From a virus: 61,168 nucleotides of DNA. How positions within the stretch are numbered: position 1 is the first letter of the stretch; each line of letters starts with the position of its first letter. Where the stretch lies: IMG/VR virus record IMGVR_UViG_3300031658_000006, positions 1 to 61,168 of that record; one strand, written 5' to 3'. Of this stretch, positions 38,691-48,233 are shown in pieces. A program made the translations under genes and the position numbers. The notes beneath the pieces were generated by a model. The model did not search any database, was not told the origin of the DNA, and saw nothing but the letters and a program-made list of their open reading frames with translations.

Positions 38691-41600
38691 TTAAGTGCAG
38701 TCACATTTAGTTACACTAATACTTACCGTAGCTACAGTACCCGTAGTTACAACAGGAAGGGTTCGACTACATACAGAGCCACTGCTTCTAGCTGTTATAG
38801 TTTGGTAGCTAGTGGTGCCTCCAGCGCATTCGTTATAGCTAACCACTACACTAGCTGACCCAGAGTTGGTAATGAGATACTCAGTACAAGTACCTGAGCC
38901 ACATACGCAATCGCAGCATGCATCCTGTGGTTTAGTACCGAAGCACAACGCAACTGACGTCACCTTCCTGTAGTCCCAAATTAAATAGAGGTAGCTATCG
39001 TTAGAGTCAACCATATCAAACGATGCCGAGTACTGGTTAGGGGCAAGTGTACTGTCAATAGGTGTAGCAGAGGAAGCTGCACTAAGAAGGGACGAGATGT
39101 CAGCCTCGCTATTCTGGTATAACGTATTACTTCTCAAGTACTTAAACCCATCAGAAGTGGTATCAAAATCGTAGTCGTCAGGCTGTATCTTATTGGAGAT
39201 AAGTTTTACAGAAGCTGTGTCCGATGGGATGATATTAGCCCCTTGAGAACCTGTGATAACATTGTACTGAGAGACTAGCGGGAACTCAGCAGCCGAAGAG
39301 AACTCCATTTGTTCAGAGTGAAGGGCCGATGTAAATCCTCCGCTGTCCGTCCAGCGATATTGATTATGGATAAACTTATCGGCGTCACTAAGGGAGGTCA
39401 CGCCCACCTGTATGATAGTAAGGGGCACCTCGGTAGGGCACTTCACTGTTATACCTAAGACAATTGGACTTGACCCGTTATTAACGAAGTCTAAATCAAG
39501 TTGAGTAGCCGCGACGGAGTTTTTGTTTATCGTAAAACTTCCGTTGGCACTAGCATTACTCACTGGTGTTGTGACGGTTGAGTTGTACGTAGCTGTAATA
39601 TCAAAAGTATCACCAGAACTAATCTGGAATACGGTATACGAAACAATGACGTCACCCACCAGCTCACCGAGGTCGTAGCATAAACTAAGGCCAGCGCTAG
39701 GTAAAGTAATTCGTTCGGTAATACCACACTCAGCGCACTTAACGGTTAACGGCAGCGCTTGGGTATTGCTACTAAGAACGTACTCGTTCATATAAGGGTC
39801 AAATCCCCCAATCTTTTGCGTATTAAAGCTGGAGATAAACAAGTCCCTAAACCAGCTGCGCATACCCGCCTCAGAGATAACCTGTAGGCTTTCGTTTTGT
39901 GCTGCCGAGCCCGTTAAATGGATGACGGCCCCTCGCTTGGCGTCAGTGAAATACTTATGCGGTCCCCACTCAGCGAAGCTCTCTGGGTTATTGCTGATAC
40001 CGAACTTCTCGATACGTGATATCTGAGTACCCAGCACCTCAGGTACGGAAGCGATAGCGCCACCACCCGTGCTGTCGGAGAGTAAGTTCTTACCCGCTAA
40101 CACATAAGATATCTTGTCCTCCTGAAGGGTAAGTATATCAGTTTCTCTAGCAAACAACTTCTCTACAGGGCCAAAGGATTCCTCCAGTGGTTTAAAGTTC
40201 AGTAGACCTAAGTTAAACTCGTTGAGTTTATTTACGTTAGACTCGTTATTAAAGACACCGCTATAGGTAAGGTCAGCAAAACGGTCAGCCTCCTTATAAT
40301 CCTGTGCGCTTACCGAAGTAACACGGTTACCTAGGTTGATAGCCTTACCGATAATCGAGTCACGTATCTTATAGCTTTCTACACCGTTGCCAAAAGAGAT
40401 GCAGTTAAAAAACTTAAGGTCTATAAGTGCTGGATTTGTATTGCTCTGGTTTTGGGTAATACCCCCCCCCGCGTGGAATCCTCCTGTAATAGGGTAAGAC
40501 ACACTCGACTCATACCACACGTCAGATAAAGCGTCAGAGGGAAGCGTCTCAAATACAATGGTATCCTCGGCCGTGAATATCTGCCACCTAGTACGAATCT
40601 GAGACTGTTTTCTATCACTACTTCCACACGCCTCCGTTCCACGAGTAACCCATTTAATAACACTTCCGCCCACAGGTTTATACCACGTGCACTTTAGGTC
40701 GTATACATTTTGGATGTTTGTTGTCTGTCCTAGACCGTAGTTGTTCGCGGTAGTAGTGGTGACTCCCTCATAATCAAAAGTCAACTCCTCTGTAGTGTCG
40801 CCGCCCACCTCCTGTACTCCGTCATTTAAAGTGGCGGAGATATTATCTCCCGTAAACCAATCCACAATATCAGTGTAATCCTGTGAGGCTACCCATACTT
40901 TATTTAACGTGTATATCCTGCGGTTGCAGCCGTTAGCTTGACCATCATTTCGGCCCCTTCGCTCAAATGTTTGATTTAAGTTAAGTATAGTTCCAGCAGT
41001 TATAGCCATGCTACTACTAAGACCTTCATACACCTGAAGTGGAGCGTCGTTATTAGCGTTTGCTGTTGTAGTTTGTAGAGAAGGGGTGCCTGTAAAAAAG
41101 GCGTTTTCTGTAGTAACCACATTAACAGCTGCTGAGCCTACCTTCATATAGACTCCACTAGGTACAGTATCTACACCTGTGACAGTAATGAAATCTTCCT
41201 GCTGTGCTTTCTTCTCTAGTACAGTAATGTACTCACACGAGGAGACGGCGCTGTCAACGTCACGCTTTACTATAAGTCTATCACCCGTCTCTACTTTTTG
41301 TGAGTTTTCTCCCTCCAGTAAGAAGTAGGTGTTGTTAGTAAGGGCCTCGTTAAAGAATATACTAGAGTATACCGTCTCGTAGTTCTCTCGGTCAGGCTTG
41401 ATAACAAACTTATATCGTGTAGCAAAAGCAGGAGGCAATTGCTGCACAGGTATAGTCGCCTTGATATAGTTCTGGTCAACAGAGTTAGCACACGGAACGT
41501 GGATGGTATTGTTTTCGCTAACCAAAGCCGTAGTAGCCCTGTTGTAATCGTCCATATACACAATCCCTACCTCGTAATCACGGTTACTATGAAGGCTCGT

Positions 41601-43436
41601 AGGGTTGCTTACCGACCTGTACTGTAACTCGTTAATACTAATGTTGTAGTACTCAAATACATTTAAGCTGCTATTGGGCGCATTTTGATTATTTACAAAA
41701 CGCATAGCAGGGAACTGAAAACTAATTATATTCCCGTTAATAGAAGTAACTATAGCCTGCTCTAACGCGTTGATACCACTGGAGTATTTATACGAAGGGT
41801 CAGGGTTGCCTCCTCCTATCGTAGGTGGTATTACACAATTAAACTTATCGGTAAACGTAACTCCGTCGCATGAAGTTTCAGCAGGGTCTGCGGCGTAAAC
41901 AGGCAGGATATTAGTGTTGGTCCCTATCTTCTCCTGGAAGTCAGCGCTGTTAAACAAAGCGTCTAAACTAGCGAAGTTCTGCTGTAGTGTATAAGAAAAG
42001 TTTACGTTCACCCCCGAAGTCTCGGCCTTACCTCCAACGTTAGCTGGAGAGGCAAAGCTCCATTGAGCGTGGTTAAGAGTAATCCCAAAATCTATTACCG
42101 CACCAGAAACAAACTCCGAGTTAAGTATTACGGAGGTAAAATCTACATTGAGAACCCCGTTCGGTGCACTCTGCTGAGATTGGTCAGGGTCAATGGTGTA
42201 TACACCCGCACTTGTGGTAGAGGCACTCACTAGGTCAAAGACACCGCCCTCCCTAGATATACGCTCCACATCGTACTCAAGTTTAATAGGGTATCCATCC
42301 TGTTGAAGTAAATTATAACCGTCTATATAGTTACCATAGACCAAGCGATTACCCATAACGGTTTGCGCCTTAGCAAATCGAGGTACGTTATCATATAGAC
42401 GTAATATCTCCGACGACGGAAGCAATGTAAATATCTTACTATTAGAAAAATTAAAGGTGGCATCAGGGTTATTATCAACGTACCCAAGGTCAGCTTTATT
42501 AATCTTCTCGATAACCTTAATGGTACTGCTGTTCATCTCCTTGAACAATAGGTCAATACCCACCACTAAAGGACCGCCTGAGTTAAAGGTAATAGTACAG
42601 GAATTAGTAGAGTTAACCATACCCTCATTGAGGTACGACTCTATACTTAAGTTATACCCGTTAGGAATAAAAGAGGGAGCGCTAAACTGAGAGGTAGCCG
42701 AGTACTCATTGTCCTCGTACTTATAACGGTAAGCGAAACAGATAAACCGCTCCTCCATAAAGTTCTCCTCGGCGATTCCAGGTGCCTGGAATGGAAGTAT
42801 AGAAGGTGAGTCTACAGGGGGTTTCTTAATGACAAGGATAGACTCATCTGAGAACTGGTCTATATACACACCGCCCACCAGGTCAGGGTTAGTGTAGTCC
42901 TTATCCACGTTGATACGTCGAGGCGCGTTGAAGTCGTCAGTAAAGAACAGTAGGTTGTCTACCAGGTCAACACCCGTGATGAGGTGCTTATCGTCAAAGT
43001 TCAGCGTGGTCTTTGTTCCTGAACCATCATTGATGCTTATGACATGATACACAAGGGACTCGGTGATGGCGTTGTACGAGACAATAAGGTCTAGCTTATT
43101 GGTGGGGTTATCTATAGTTCCGCCTTCACCTGACTCCGTGTAATTAGAATCATGGATAAACCAGTAGATAGTCTCGTTAGCGCCGTCAGCATACGAGCCT
43201 ATACAACGCGCTGCTGCGCTTAATGACGTGCCGTTATACGTGGCTGATACATCAATAAATTTAAGTGTTGTAAGCCGAGTATTGCCCTTGGTGTTTTCTA
43301 CTGAACCTACCTCGGAAGCCTCAGTAGAGCCCAACCGAATATTCAACGCGTCTATATACTCACCATTGGGGACGAGTCGCTCGTCCAATGATTTGTTCAT
43401 ACGACCCTGAACAAAGTTTCTTACAATATTTGCCAT
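38691..43436 (-). CDS. Large tail nozzle / stabilization-like protein
   Basis: A 1581-residue protein. The N-terminus (FVQGRMNKSLDERLVPNGEY, then DALNIRLG and VENTKGNTRL) and the repeated DNLLFFTDDFNAPRRIN segment are typical of the stabilization or muzzle proteins of crAss-like and related Bacteroidetes podoviruses, which close the tail tube as P22 gp10 and T7 gp12 do. The body is beta-rich with several propeller-like parts. The C-terminus is Cys-rich (CCDCVCGSGTC, ending TKCDCT). It lies just after the ring-protein genes, as expected for a distal tail part. Confidence 0.8.
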   Translation of the reverse strand: MANIVRNFVQGRMNKSLDERLVPNGEYIDALNIRLGSTEASEVGSVENTKGNTRLTTLKFIDVSATYNGTSLSAAARCIGSYADGANETIYWFIHDSNYTESGEGGTIDNPTNKLDLIVSYNAITESLVYHVISINDGSGTKTTLNFDDKHLITGVDLVDNLLFFTDDFNAPRRINVDKDYTNPDLVGGVYIDQFSDESILVIKKPPVDSPSILPFQAPGIAEENFMEERFICFAYRYKYEDNEYSATSQFSAPSFIPNGYNLSIESYLNEGMVNSTNSCTITFNSGGPLVVGIDLLFKEMNSSTIKVIEKINKADLGYVDNNPDATFNFSNSKIFTLLPSSEILRLYDNVPRFAKAQTVMGNRLVYGNYIDGYNLLQQDGYPIKLEYDVERISREGGVFDLVSASTTSAGVYTIDPDQSQQSAPNGVLNVDFTSVILNSEFVSGAVIDFGITLNHAQWSFASPANVGGKAETSGVNVNFSYTLQQNFASLDALFNSADFQEKIGTNTNILPVYAADPAETSCDGVTFTDKFNCVIPPTIGGGNPDPSYKYSSGINALEQAIVTSINGNIISFQFPAMRFVNNQNAPNSSLNVFEYYNISINELQYRSVSNPTSLHSNRDYEVGIVYMDDYNRATTALVSENNTIHVPCANSVDQNYIKATIPVQQLPPAFATRYKFVIKPDRENYETVYSSIFFNEALTNNTYFLLEGENSQKVETGDRLIVKRDVDSAVSSCEYITVLEKKAQQEDFITVTGVDTVPSGVYMKVGSAAVNVVTTENAFFTGTPSLQTTTANANNDAPLQVYEGLSSSMAITAGTILNLNQTFERRGRNDGQANGCNRRIYTLNKVWVASQDYTDIVDWFTGDNISATLNDGVQEVGGDTTEELTFDYEGVTTTTANNYGLGQTTNIQNVYDLKCTWYKPVGGSVIKWVTRGTEACGSSDRKQSQIRTRWQIFTAEDTIVFETLPSDALSDVWYESSVSYPITGGFHAGGGITQNQSNTNPALIDLKFFNCISFGNGVESYKIRDSIIGKAINLGNRVTSVSAQDYKEADRFADLTYSGVFNNESNVNKLNEFNLGLLNFKPLEESFGPVEKLFARETDILTLQEDKISYVLAGKNLLSDSTGGGAIASVPEVLGTQISRIEKFGISNNPESFAEWGPHKYFTDAKRGAVIHLTGSAAQNESLQVISEAGMRSWFRDLFISSFNTQKIGGFDPYMNEYVLSSNTQALPLTVKCAECGITERITLPSAGLSLCYDLGELVGDVIVSYTVFQISSGDTFDITATYNSTVTTPVSNASANGSFTINKNSVAATQLDLDFVNNGSSPIVLGITVKCPTEVPLTIIQVGVTSLSDADKFIHNQYRWTDSGGFTSALHSEQMEFSSAAEFPLVSQYNVITGSQGANIIPSDTASVKLISNKIQPDDYDFDTTSDGFKYLRSNTLYQNSEADISSLLSAASSATPIDSTLAPNQYSASFDMVDSNDSYLYLIWDYRKVTSVALCFGTKPQDACCDCVCGSGTCTEYLITNSGSASVVVSYNECAGGTTSYQTITARSSGSVCSRTLPVVTTGTVATVSISVTKCDCT

Positions 43437-43437
43437 G

Positions 43438-44361
43438 TTACTTCAGCCACTTGTCCCGTCCCCTAAGATTCATAAGCAACCTACCTGGGTGGATATTACT
43501 AATTCTAATCTTAGCATTACGAAGCAATGCTGACTTGTTCTTCTTAGCGCGGCTAACCACGTACTCCTGAACGCCCAACTTAGAGTTGAGGATAGCGTAC
43601 TGGATATAAGCGTACACGTACTCCTCAAATAATTTATTGACCATAACCTGGCTGTCATCACCACCCATCATACCGTCAGAAACATACTCTAATACCACGG
43701 ACTCACCCGATACACCAGAGCTGAAGTTGATAACGCCTGACTGCTTGTCTATAGCAAAGGTGGGGTTAGCGTTAGCCGTCTCTGTATTAAGTCCGTAGCG
43801 ACCGCCAATACCGTAGTCAAAGTACCATAGTCCGTCAACACACCAGCCCTCTGAGTTATTGTAGGCGCTGTTATCGTTGAGATAGATACTCCGCTTAGAA
43901 CCGCTAATCCTATCCATATCGATAGGGGAGTTCTCAGGCTTTAACACATTGCCCTGCTCATCAAATAAAATTCGTAGGTTGTTATCCTGTAGGTAAGCCC
44001 CACTCCAGTTAGTTTGGATGTTCTCGCTCAGAGGATACAGCAATCCATTTCGGTATGTAGAGATACGAACCCAGTTGACGTAGTCCTGCGGCAATACAAA
44101 ACGCAGCTGGTCAGAAACAGTAAGCTGTAATATCTTAATCTCCTTAAAAGCGTCGTAGTTCAACTCCTGTACCGCACGCTTAGCGTGGAATATAATCTTA
44201 TAGCGCTCCTCGTTATTAATCAACGAGTGATTGCCGTTATACATCAACAAGAAGTTCGTTACAATATCGAACAAAGAGACGTACTGATAGCTACCCCAGT
44301 TAGCATCCTCTGGATTGGCAACGCCATTCTCATAGTACTGATAGTCAGATATATAACCCAT
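43438..44361 (-). CDS. Tail ring/adaptor protein 2
   Basis: A 307-residue protein (MGYISDYQYYENGVANPEDA). RYKIIFHAKRAVQELNYDAF and LRFVLPQDYVNWVRISTYRN are typical of the podoviral head-tail adaptor or tail-tube ring protein (T7 gp11-like helical start followed by a beta part). It shares one base with the preceding ring gene and lies one base from the nozzle-like gene. It probably sits between portal and nozzle. Confidence 0.7.
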   Translation of the reverse strand: MGYISDYQYYENGVANPEDANWGSYQYVSLFDIVTNFLLMYNGNHSLINNEERYKIIFHAKRAVQELNYDAFKEIKILQLTVSDQLRFVLPQDYVNWVRISTYRNGLLYPLSENIQTNWSGAYLQDNNLRILFDEQGNVLKPENSPIDMDRISGSKRSIYLNDNSAYNNSEGWCVDGLWYFDYGIGGRYGLNTETANANPTFAIDKQSGVINFSSGVSGESVVLEYVSDGMMGGDDSQVMVNKLFEEYVYAYIQYAILNSKLGVQEYVVSRAKKNKSALLRNAKIRISNIHPGRLLMNLRGRDKWLK

Positions 44362-45104
44362 TATCCTTGTTGTTGGTCGTTCTGTATCTCCTCACTATTG
44401 GCGTACTGATACACATCACCCTCACGAATAGAGATACCACACTGCTGTAATATACGATTGACCAGTCGGTACTCATCGTCTATAGCCAGCTCAAAGTCTT
44501 GGTATCCCGAAACGTTAGGATTGAATATAGGCTCGCCTGCACCAACCGATGAAAACGTCCACTGCGGAGCTTTAGGATAACGGATATACTGACACTGTAT
44601 AGAACTGGCTGTATTAAAAGACGCAGGAAATACAGTTAGAAGGCTACCCTCCGTGGTATACGCAGGGTAATTTATAGAAGGGGCCGTTAACTGCGATGTA
44701 TTTAGCAATGTGATATTGCTATGTGTAACGTACTCAGCCTCACCGCGTAACGTCCGTGGTGTAGTGGCAGTGTCATAACACAAAACCTTATTTAAAAGGT
44801 AGTAGTCATCGCCTGTAGTGAGCTCCGAGGGTAACGAGAAGGTATTGTCCGCTACGTTAGCTAAGTCATTAGTGACAGAGAAGAAATCAATTACCTCGAT
44901 AAGGCTTTTTGCAATATCAGCGTACCCCGTACCTGACTTACGAGCGTTCTCTTTATTGAGCTGTTTGTTATAATCCGAGAAGTACTCATCGAATATCTCT
45001 AGCTGTGCTTGTTTAGAGAATAAGTTAAAATCTGCTGGTGATATATACCCGTAGTTGTTCTTATTCAGTATCGACAGGACAGTGTTTCTGACTGAGTTTA
45101 TCAT
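44361..45104 (-). CDS. Tail ring/adaptor protein 1
   Basis: A 247-residue protein (MINSVRNTVLSILNKNNYGY). The segment ISPADFNLFSKQAQLEIFDE is a pattern I recall from crAss-like phage ring proteins. The rest is beta-rich (LSSLP-like loops, RYPKAPQWTFSS) with a helical C-terminus. A promoter lies just upstream (45120-45127), so this gene opens the tail unit, which reads on into the ring 2 and nozzle genes. Confidence 0.7.
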   Translation of the reverse strand: MINSVRNTVLSILNKNNYGYISPADFNLFSKQAQLEIFDEYFSDYNKQLNKENARKSGTGYADIAKSLIEVIDFFSVTNDLANVADNTFSLPSELTTGDDYYLLNKVLCYDTATTPRTLRGEAEYVTHSNITLLNTSQLTAPSINYPAYTTEGSLLTVFPASFNTASSIQCQYIRYPKAPQWTFSSVGAGEPIFNPNVSGYQDFELAIDDEYRLVNRILQQCGISIREGDVYQYANSEEIQNDQQQG

Positions 45105-45119
45105 AGGTCAACCTTTGCT

Positions 45120-45127
45120 CAAAGATA
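45120..45127 (-). promoter_or_regulatory. -7 box TATCTTTG for the tail unit
   Basis: A perfect TAnnTTTG match on the minus strand, 15 bases before ATG 45104 and downstream of a strong terminator. No good -33 TTG is visible at the usual distance. Confidence 0.55.
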
Positions 45128-45175
45128 GCCAAAAAAAAGGGGCCGATATTTTTGCTTGCAATGAAGCACAATAAG

Positions 45176-45203
45176 AAAAAAAAAAGAGGGACCTAAGCCC
45201 CTC
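45176..45203 (-). terminator. Intrinsic terminator after the small head genes
   Basis: On the minus strand GAGGGGCTTAGGTCCCTC forms a five-pair stem and is followed by ten T. It lies 24 bases after the stop of the gene at 45227. Confidence 0.85.
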
Positions 45204-45226
45204 CTTTATTTCTATTTTCTTAAATA

Positions 45227-45517
45227 TCAAGGACTAACAGCAATGGCACTAATCGCAGTGGGAGGTGTAGGTTTACTCTCTACGTTTCTCCAGTTACTAG
45301 CTAATGCCATTTCAACTTGCTGTGTCATAAACAGTTTCCACTGATTATCGGTTACATCCGCATCGTGATTAATTAAAATAATAATAGGATTTGAAGTCGC
45401 ATTTAGATATCTAAGAGTTAACTGAGTAGCGGTTGTGGTATCTATATGAGCAAGACCCTGCAAAGCGATAGGAACCTCCTGACCTGAGGGCAGTGTAAAA
45501 GTGATGTACTTTACCAT
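45227..45517 (-). CDS. Small virion protein, related to its neighbour
   Basis: A 96-residue protein (MVKYITFTLPSGQEVPIALQ). It shares layout with the 108-residue neighbour upstream: an MxKYI start, then a Thr-rich V-x-L-x-YLNA segment (TQLTLRYLNATSNPIIILIN), then a helix. The two are probably paralogues. Their place next to the capsid gene suggests head decoration or cement proteins. Confidence 0.65.
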   Translation of the reverse strand: MVKYITFTLPSGQEVPIALQGLAHIDTTTATQLTLRYLNATSNPIIILINHDADVTDNQWKLFMTQQVEMALASNWRNVESKPTPPTAISAIAVSP

Positions 45518-45528
45518 AATATATTTAT

Positions 45529-45855
45529 TTAACCAGCCGCAGGGCCAGCAATATTAGTAACTGTTTGAGGAAAAGCTGAAGCGTCAATCGTAAGCATAGG
45601 CTTAGTATAGCTGTCTTGTTGAACGCTAACAAGTAAGTCTTTTACGAAATTTCCCATAGCAACATTCTGAGCAGTATCAGTTGTTGAAGTAAAGGTAATT
45701 GTCATAACGTCCTGGCTTGCGTCAGCATTCAGATACTGAACCTTAACAGTTGTAAAAGGAGACGCTGTACCAATCTCGACATTGTACACGTCAAACGCGG
45801 GGAGAATCATTGTGTCGTGGGTCGCAATGCCTGTGACTTTGATATACTTTTGCAT
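45529..45855 (-). CDS. Small virion protein, related to its neighbour
   Basis: A 108-residue protein (MQKYIKVTGIATHDTMILPA). The central TTVKVQYLNADASQDVMTIT parallels TQLTLRYLNATSNP of the 96-residue protein downstream, and a helix follows in both. It is the first gene after a promoter and ahead of a terminator, so these two genes form their own transcription unit, suitable for abundant head proteins. Confidence 0.65.
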   Translation of the reverse strand: MQKYIKVTGIATHDTMILPAFDVYNVEIGTASPFTTVKVQYLNADASQDVMTITFTSTTDTAQNVAMGNFVKDLLVSVQQDSYTKPMLTIDASAFPQTVTNIAGPAAG

Positions 45856-45890
45856 TGTAAAAAATTATGCGTTAGAAAAAATTATCGACA

Positions 45891-45898
45891 CAAATATA
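45891..45898 (-). promoter_or_regulatory. -7 box TATATTTG for the two small head genes
   Basis: On the minus strand a TAnnTTTG match 36 bases before ATG 45855. The leader carries GTGTCGATAAT, the same site as in the repeat blocks at 10310 and 19096. The upstream -33 region overlaps the T run of the preceding terminator. Confidence 0.55.
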
Positions 45899-45902
45899 CA
45901 AT

Positions 45903-45929
45903 AAAAAAAGAGGGGCTATTAACCCCTCT
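45903..45929 (-). terminator. Intrinsic terminator after the 45955 gene
   Basis: On the minus strand AGAGGGG-TTAATAG-CCCCTCT is followed by a run of T. It separates the 247-residue protein's unit from the promoter of the two small head genes. Confidence 0.85.
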
Positions 45930-45954
45930 TCTCTCGTATATAAACCGTGTGTAT

Positions 45955-46698
45955 CTATACAGCAGACTCAAGCATATTCAAGTGGTCCAGACCGTTGTCA
46001 CCCATAAGGTAAGCGCCAGCCGCTGTCATAGGGTCGTCACCAAATGGAACGGTAAGCATCTTCTTCTTATTGGTAGATGTATTAAACCAAATCTCCTGCT
46101 TGTTCTTACGGAATGTAAGAAGTCCTTTATCAAAGAACCCCTGTACAGAAGCGTTAAAGTTAAGCTCAGGGTCATTAACAGCCTGTAGAAAAGACTCAGC
46201 GTTATGACGGGCGAAGATGAGCATATCTCTACGTAGCTCAGATGTAGTTTGAGATGAAGGGTCCATACCAAATACCACACGAGCTACATTCTCAATCTGC
46301 TCGATAGACATTTCACGACATTGGATAAGGGCGTCTACCTCTAGGTTGACCGCCTCTAACTCTTTATGAGCATCGCGCTCATTATTAATTTCCTCAAATT
46401 TAATACCATTTAAAGGGTGGTACTGAAGGAACTCTTGTAGGACTGGATTCTGTCTAGGGACCGAAAGGAATCCATCCTCAAATACGATAGGTTCTAAAAC
46501 CACGTTGCCGTCCTGCTCATCCGCGAAGGGTGACTTCTGGTTACGGGCGTAGCGTAGAGTTTTATTAACTCCAGCGTCGTCATCCCAATATAGCAGCGGT
46601 GTACGGGAGTTACCTTGTGCAGGAATCATATACGCCAATGGCGCTTCTTCCTTAGTGAGTCGGTAGATTCTATCTACCAGGGGGGCTTTGCTTTTCAT
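45955..46698 (-). CDS. Hypothetical protein between capsid and small head genes
   Basis: A 247-residue protein (MKSKAPLVDRIYRLTKEEAP). N-terminal PLLYWDDDAGVNKTLRYARN and a long helical middle (EAVNLEVDALIQCREMSIEQ) are visible. A C-terminal beta part has NKQEIWFNTSTNKKKM and VPFGDDPMTAAGAYLMGDNG. No family is firmly recognised. Its place directly after the major capsid gene suggests a head or head-completion protein. Confidence 0.7.
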   Translation of the reverse strand: MKSKAPLVDRIYRLTKEEAPLAYMIPAQGNSRTPLLYWDDDAGVNKTLRYARNQKSPFADEQDGNVVLEPIVFEDGFLSVPRQNPVLQEFLQYHPLNGIKFEEINNERDAHKELEAVNLEVDALIQCREMSIEQIENVARVVFGMDPSSQTTSELRRDMLIFARHNAESFLQAVNDPELNFNASVQGFFDKGLLTFRKNKQEIWFNTSTNKKKMLTVPFGDDPMTAAGAYLMGDNGLDHLNMLESAV

Positions 46699-46729
46699 TA
46701 GATAAGATTTAAAGTTTAAAATAGAAGAA

Positions 46730-46749
46730 GGGGGGACCGTAGTCCCCCC
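46730..46749 (-). terminator. GC hairpin after the capsid gene (copy 12)
   Basis: On the minus strand GGGGGGAC-TACG-GTCCCCCC closes a CTACGG loop, an unusually stable UNCG-type tetraloop, and is followed by a T-rich TTCTTCTATTTT. It lies 15 bases after the capsid stop codon, so it fits a terminator or 3' end protector of an abundant mRNA. Confidence 0.75.
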
Positions 46750-46764
46750 TCATTCCTCAGTTTA

Positions 46765-48216
46765 TTATGCTTCGAACAAGAAGAAGTTATTCGCTCCCAA
46801 GGTGCAAACAGCACGCTCAGAGAGGAAGTTCACTTCCATTGCGTCGAGAGAGCTAGTAGCGGCGCCACCAGCAGAACCAGTAATCCAAGTCTTGTAACGA
46901 CGGTCTTCAGTTTCTGAAGCGCGGTACCGAACGTGAAGGAAAGGTCGCTTAGCGTTCTTACCTAGGATTTGGTCATATACAGATGTAGAGCCAGCAGGAA
47001 CCAACAAGCCGTTGATACGTCCTGAACCAGTTGCAGTAGGCAATCCACCACGCATAGTTGGGTCGTTCAAATACTTCCAGTCAGACTTGTAGAAGTCATA
47101 ACCACGACGGAATCCAGTGAATCCGAGGTTGAGGGCCATGTCCTTATCGTTGTCGAAGAGACCGTAAGAAGTACCACCTGCTCCGTAAGAGTTCTGAGCA
47201 GCCAACATATCGTCGATATCAAAGCTAAACTGACGGTCAACGAAGATTACATTTTCTTCGATAGCGCCTTGCTTATCCAATCGTGAGATGATAGTGTCAA
47301 AGTCCGCCAACGTAGTTGGGTTGCCTCCTCCGTATACATTACCTCGGTTGTTAACTACATAGAAGATACCTTCTGAACCAGCGCCAGTTGCAGCACCAGC
47401 ACCACCATTGCCCAACAAGGCATCAGCACCTCCGCCTTGTACAGCAGGTACAGCTTCAATCATAGCAGTCTCCAAGTAGTCGTCGAAACGAAGACGTGTC
47501 TCATGCTCTGACTTCATATACCATAGGTATCCGTTAGCTCCGTTCTCGGTTTGAATCTCAACCCACCCGATTTGAGCCATGTCAGAACCAGAGACAGCGT
47601 ACTTGTCCTTGATGATGATTGGCTTATTCTCGAAGAAGATATCGTCAGATTCTAAAGAACCCTCCATCCCATTGGTTCCTTTCTGAAACTCAGAGCCATA
47701 GATGAATACAGTAAACTTATCAGTCGCAGCAGTTACAACTGGCCCAACCGCCGTGTAATAGTTAGCTTTGAATGACTGAGCAGCTGTATCTACCTCGCTT
47801 ACAACGGCTTTAAATAAACCAGGTGCTCCAGTAGTACGAGAAATAATTACGGTCTGTCCATTACGGAGAGCCATAGCATTATTCGCGGTAAAAGGTGCTG
47901 GGTTAGCATTCGATGCAGGAATTGTGTACACGTTAGTAGTAGTCGCAGTGGTGCCTACTGCTGTTACTTCAGTATACTTTACGTGGAGACGCCCTTGTTC
48001 TGCCCACTTGATAAGGTCAGAGTTAGAAGGCATCTCGGCTCCTACCATACGTAAGAAGCCAGAGATTGTACGATTACCATATCGCTCGAATTCCTTCTCG
48101 TAAGTATCAGGGAGATACTGATTCAAGAAATCAAAGTTGGTAATGTAATTTGTTGCTGTGGGTACTTGCTGAGCGCTTGGCTGCAAGTTAAATCCTGGGT
48201 CTGTTTTAACTGCCAT
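46765..48216 (-). CDS. Major capsid protein
   Basis: A 483-residue protein (MAVKTDPGFNLQPSAQQVPT). It follows portal and scaffold genes in the usual order, and has the size and mixed alpha/beta composition of an HK97-fold capsid protein. It has a helical N-terminal arm (FLNQYLPDTYEKEFERYGNR), then a long beta and loop part with a Gly/Ala-rich stretch (GNGGAGAATGAGSEG), and ends in CTLGANNFFLFEA. The call comes mainly from gene order and length; the pattern is like capsid proteins of crAss-like and other Bacteroidetes phages. Confidence 0.85.
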   Translation of the reverse strand: MAVKTDPGFNLQPSAQQVPTATNYITNFDFLNQYLPDTYEKEFERYGNRTISGFLRMVGAEMPSNSDLIKWAEQGRLHVKYTEVTAVGTTATTTNVYTIPASNANPAPFTANNAMALRNGQTVIISRTTGAPGLFKAVVSEVDTAAQSFKANYYTAVGPVVTAATDKFTVFIYGSEFQKGTNGMEGSLESDDIFFENKPIIIKDKYAVSGSDMAQIGWVEIQTENGANGYLWYMKSEHETRLRFDDYLETAMIEAVPAVQGGGADALLGNGGAGAATGAGSEGIFYVVNNRGNVYGGGNPTTLADFDTIISRLDKQGAIEENVIFVDRQFSFDIDDMLAAQNSYGAGGTSYGLFDNDKDMALNLGFTGFRRGYDFYKSDWKYLNDPTMRGGLPTATGSGRINGLLVPAGSTSVYDQILGKNAKRPFLHVRYRASETEDRRYKTWITGSAGGAATSSLDAMEVNFLSERAVCTLGANNFFLFEA

Positions 48217-48233
48217 TTTTTCTTTTTAAATAA

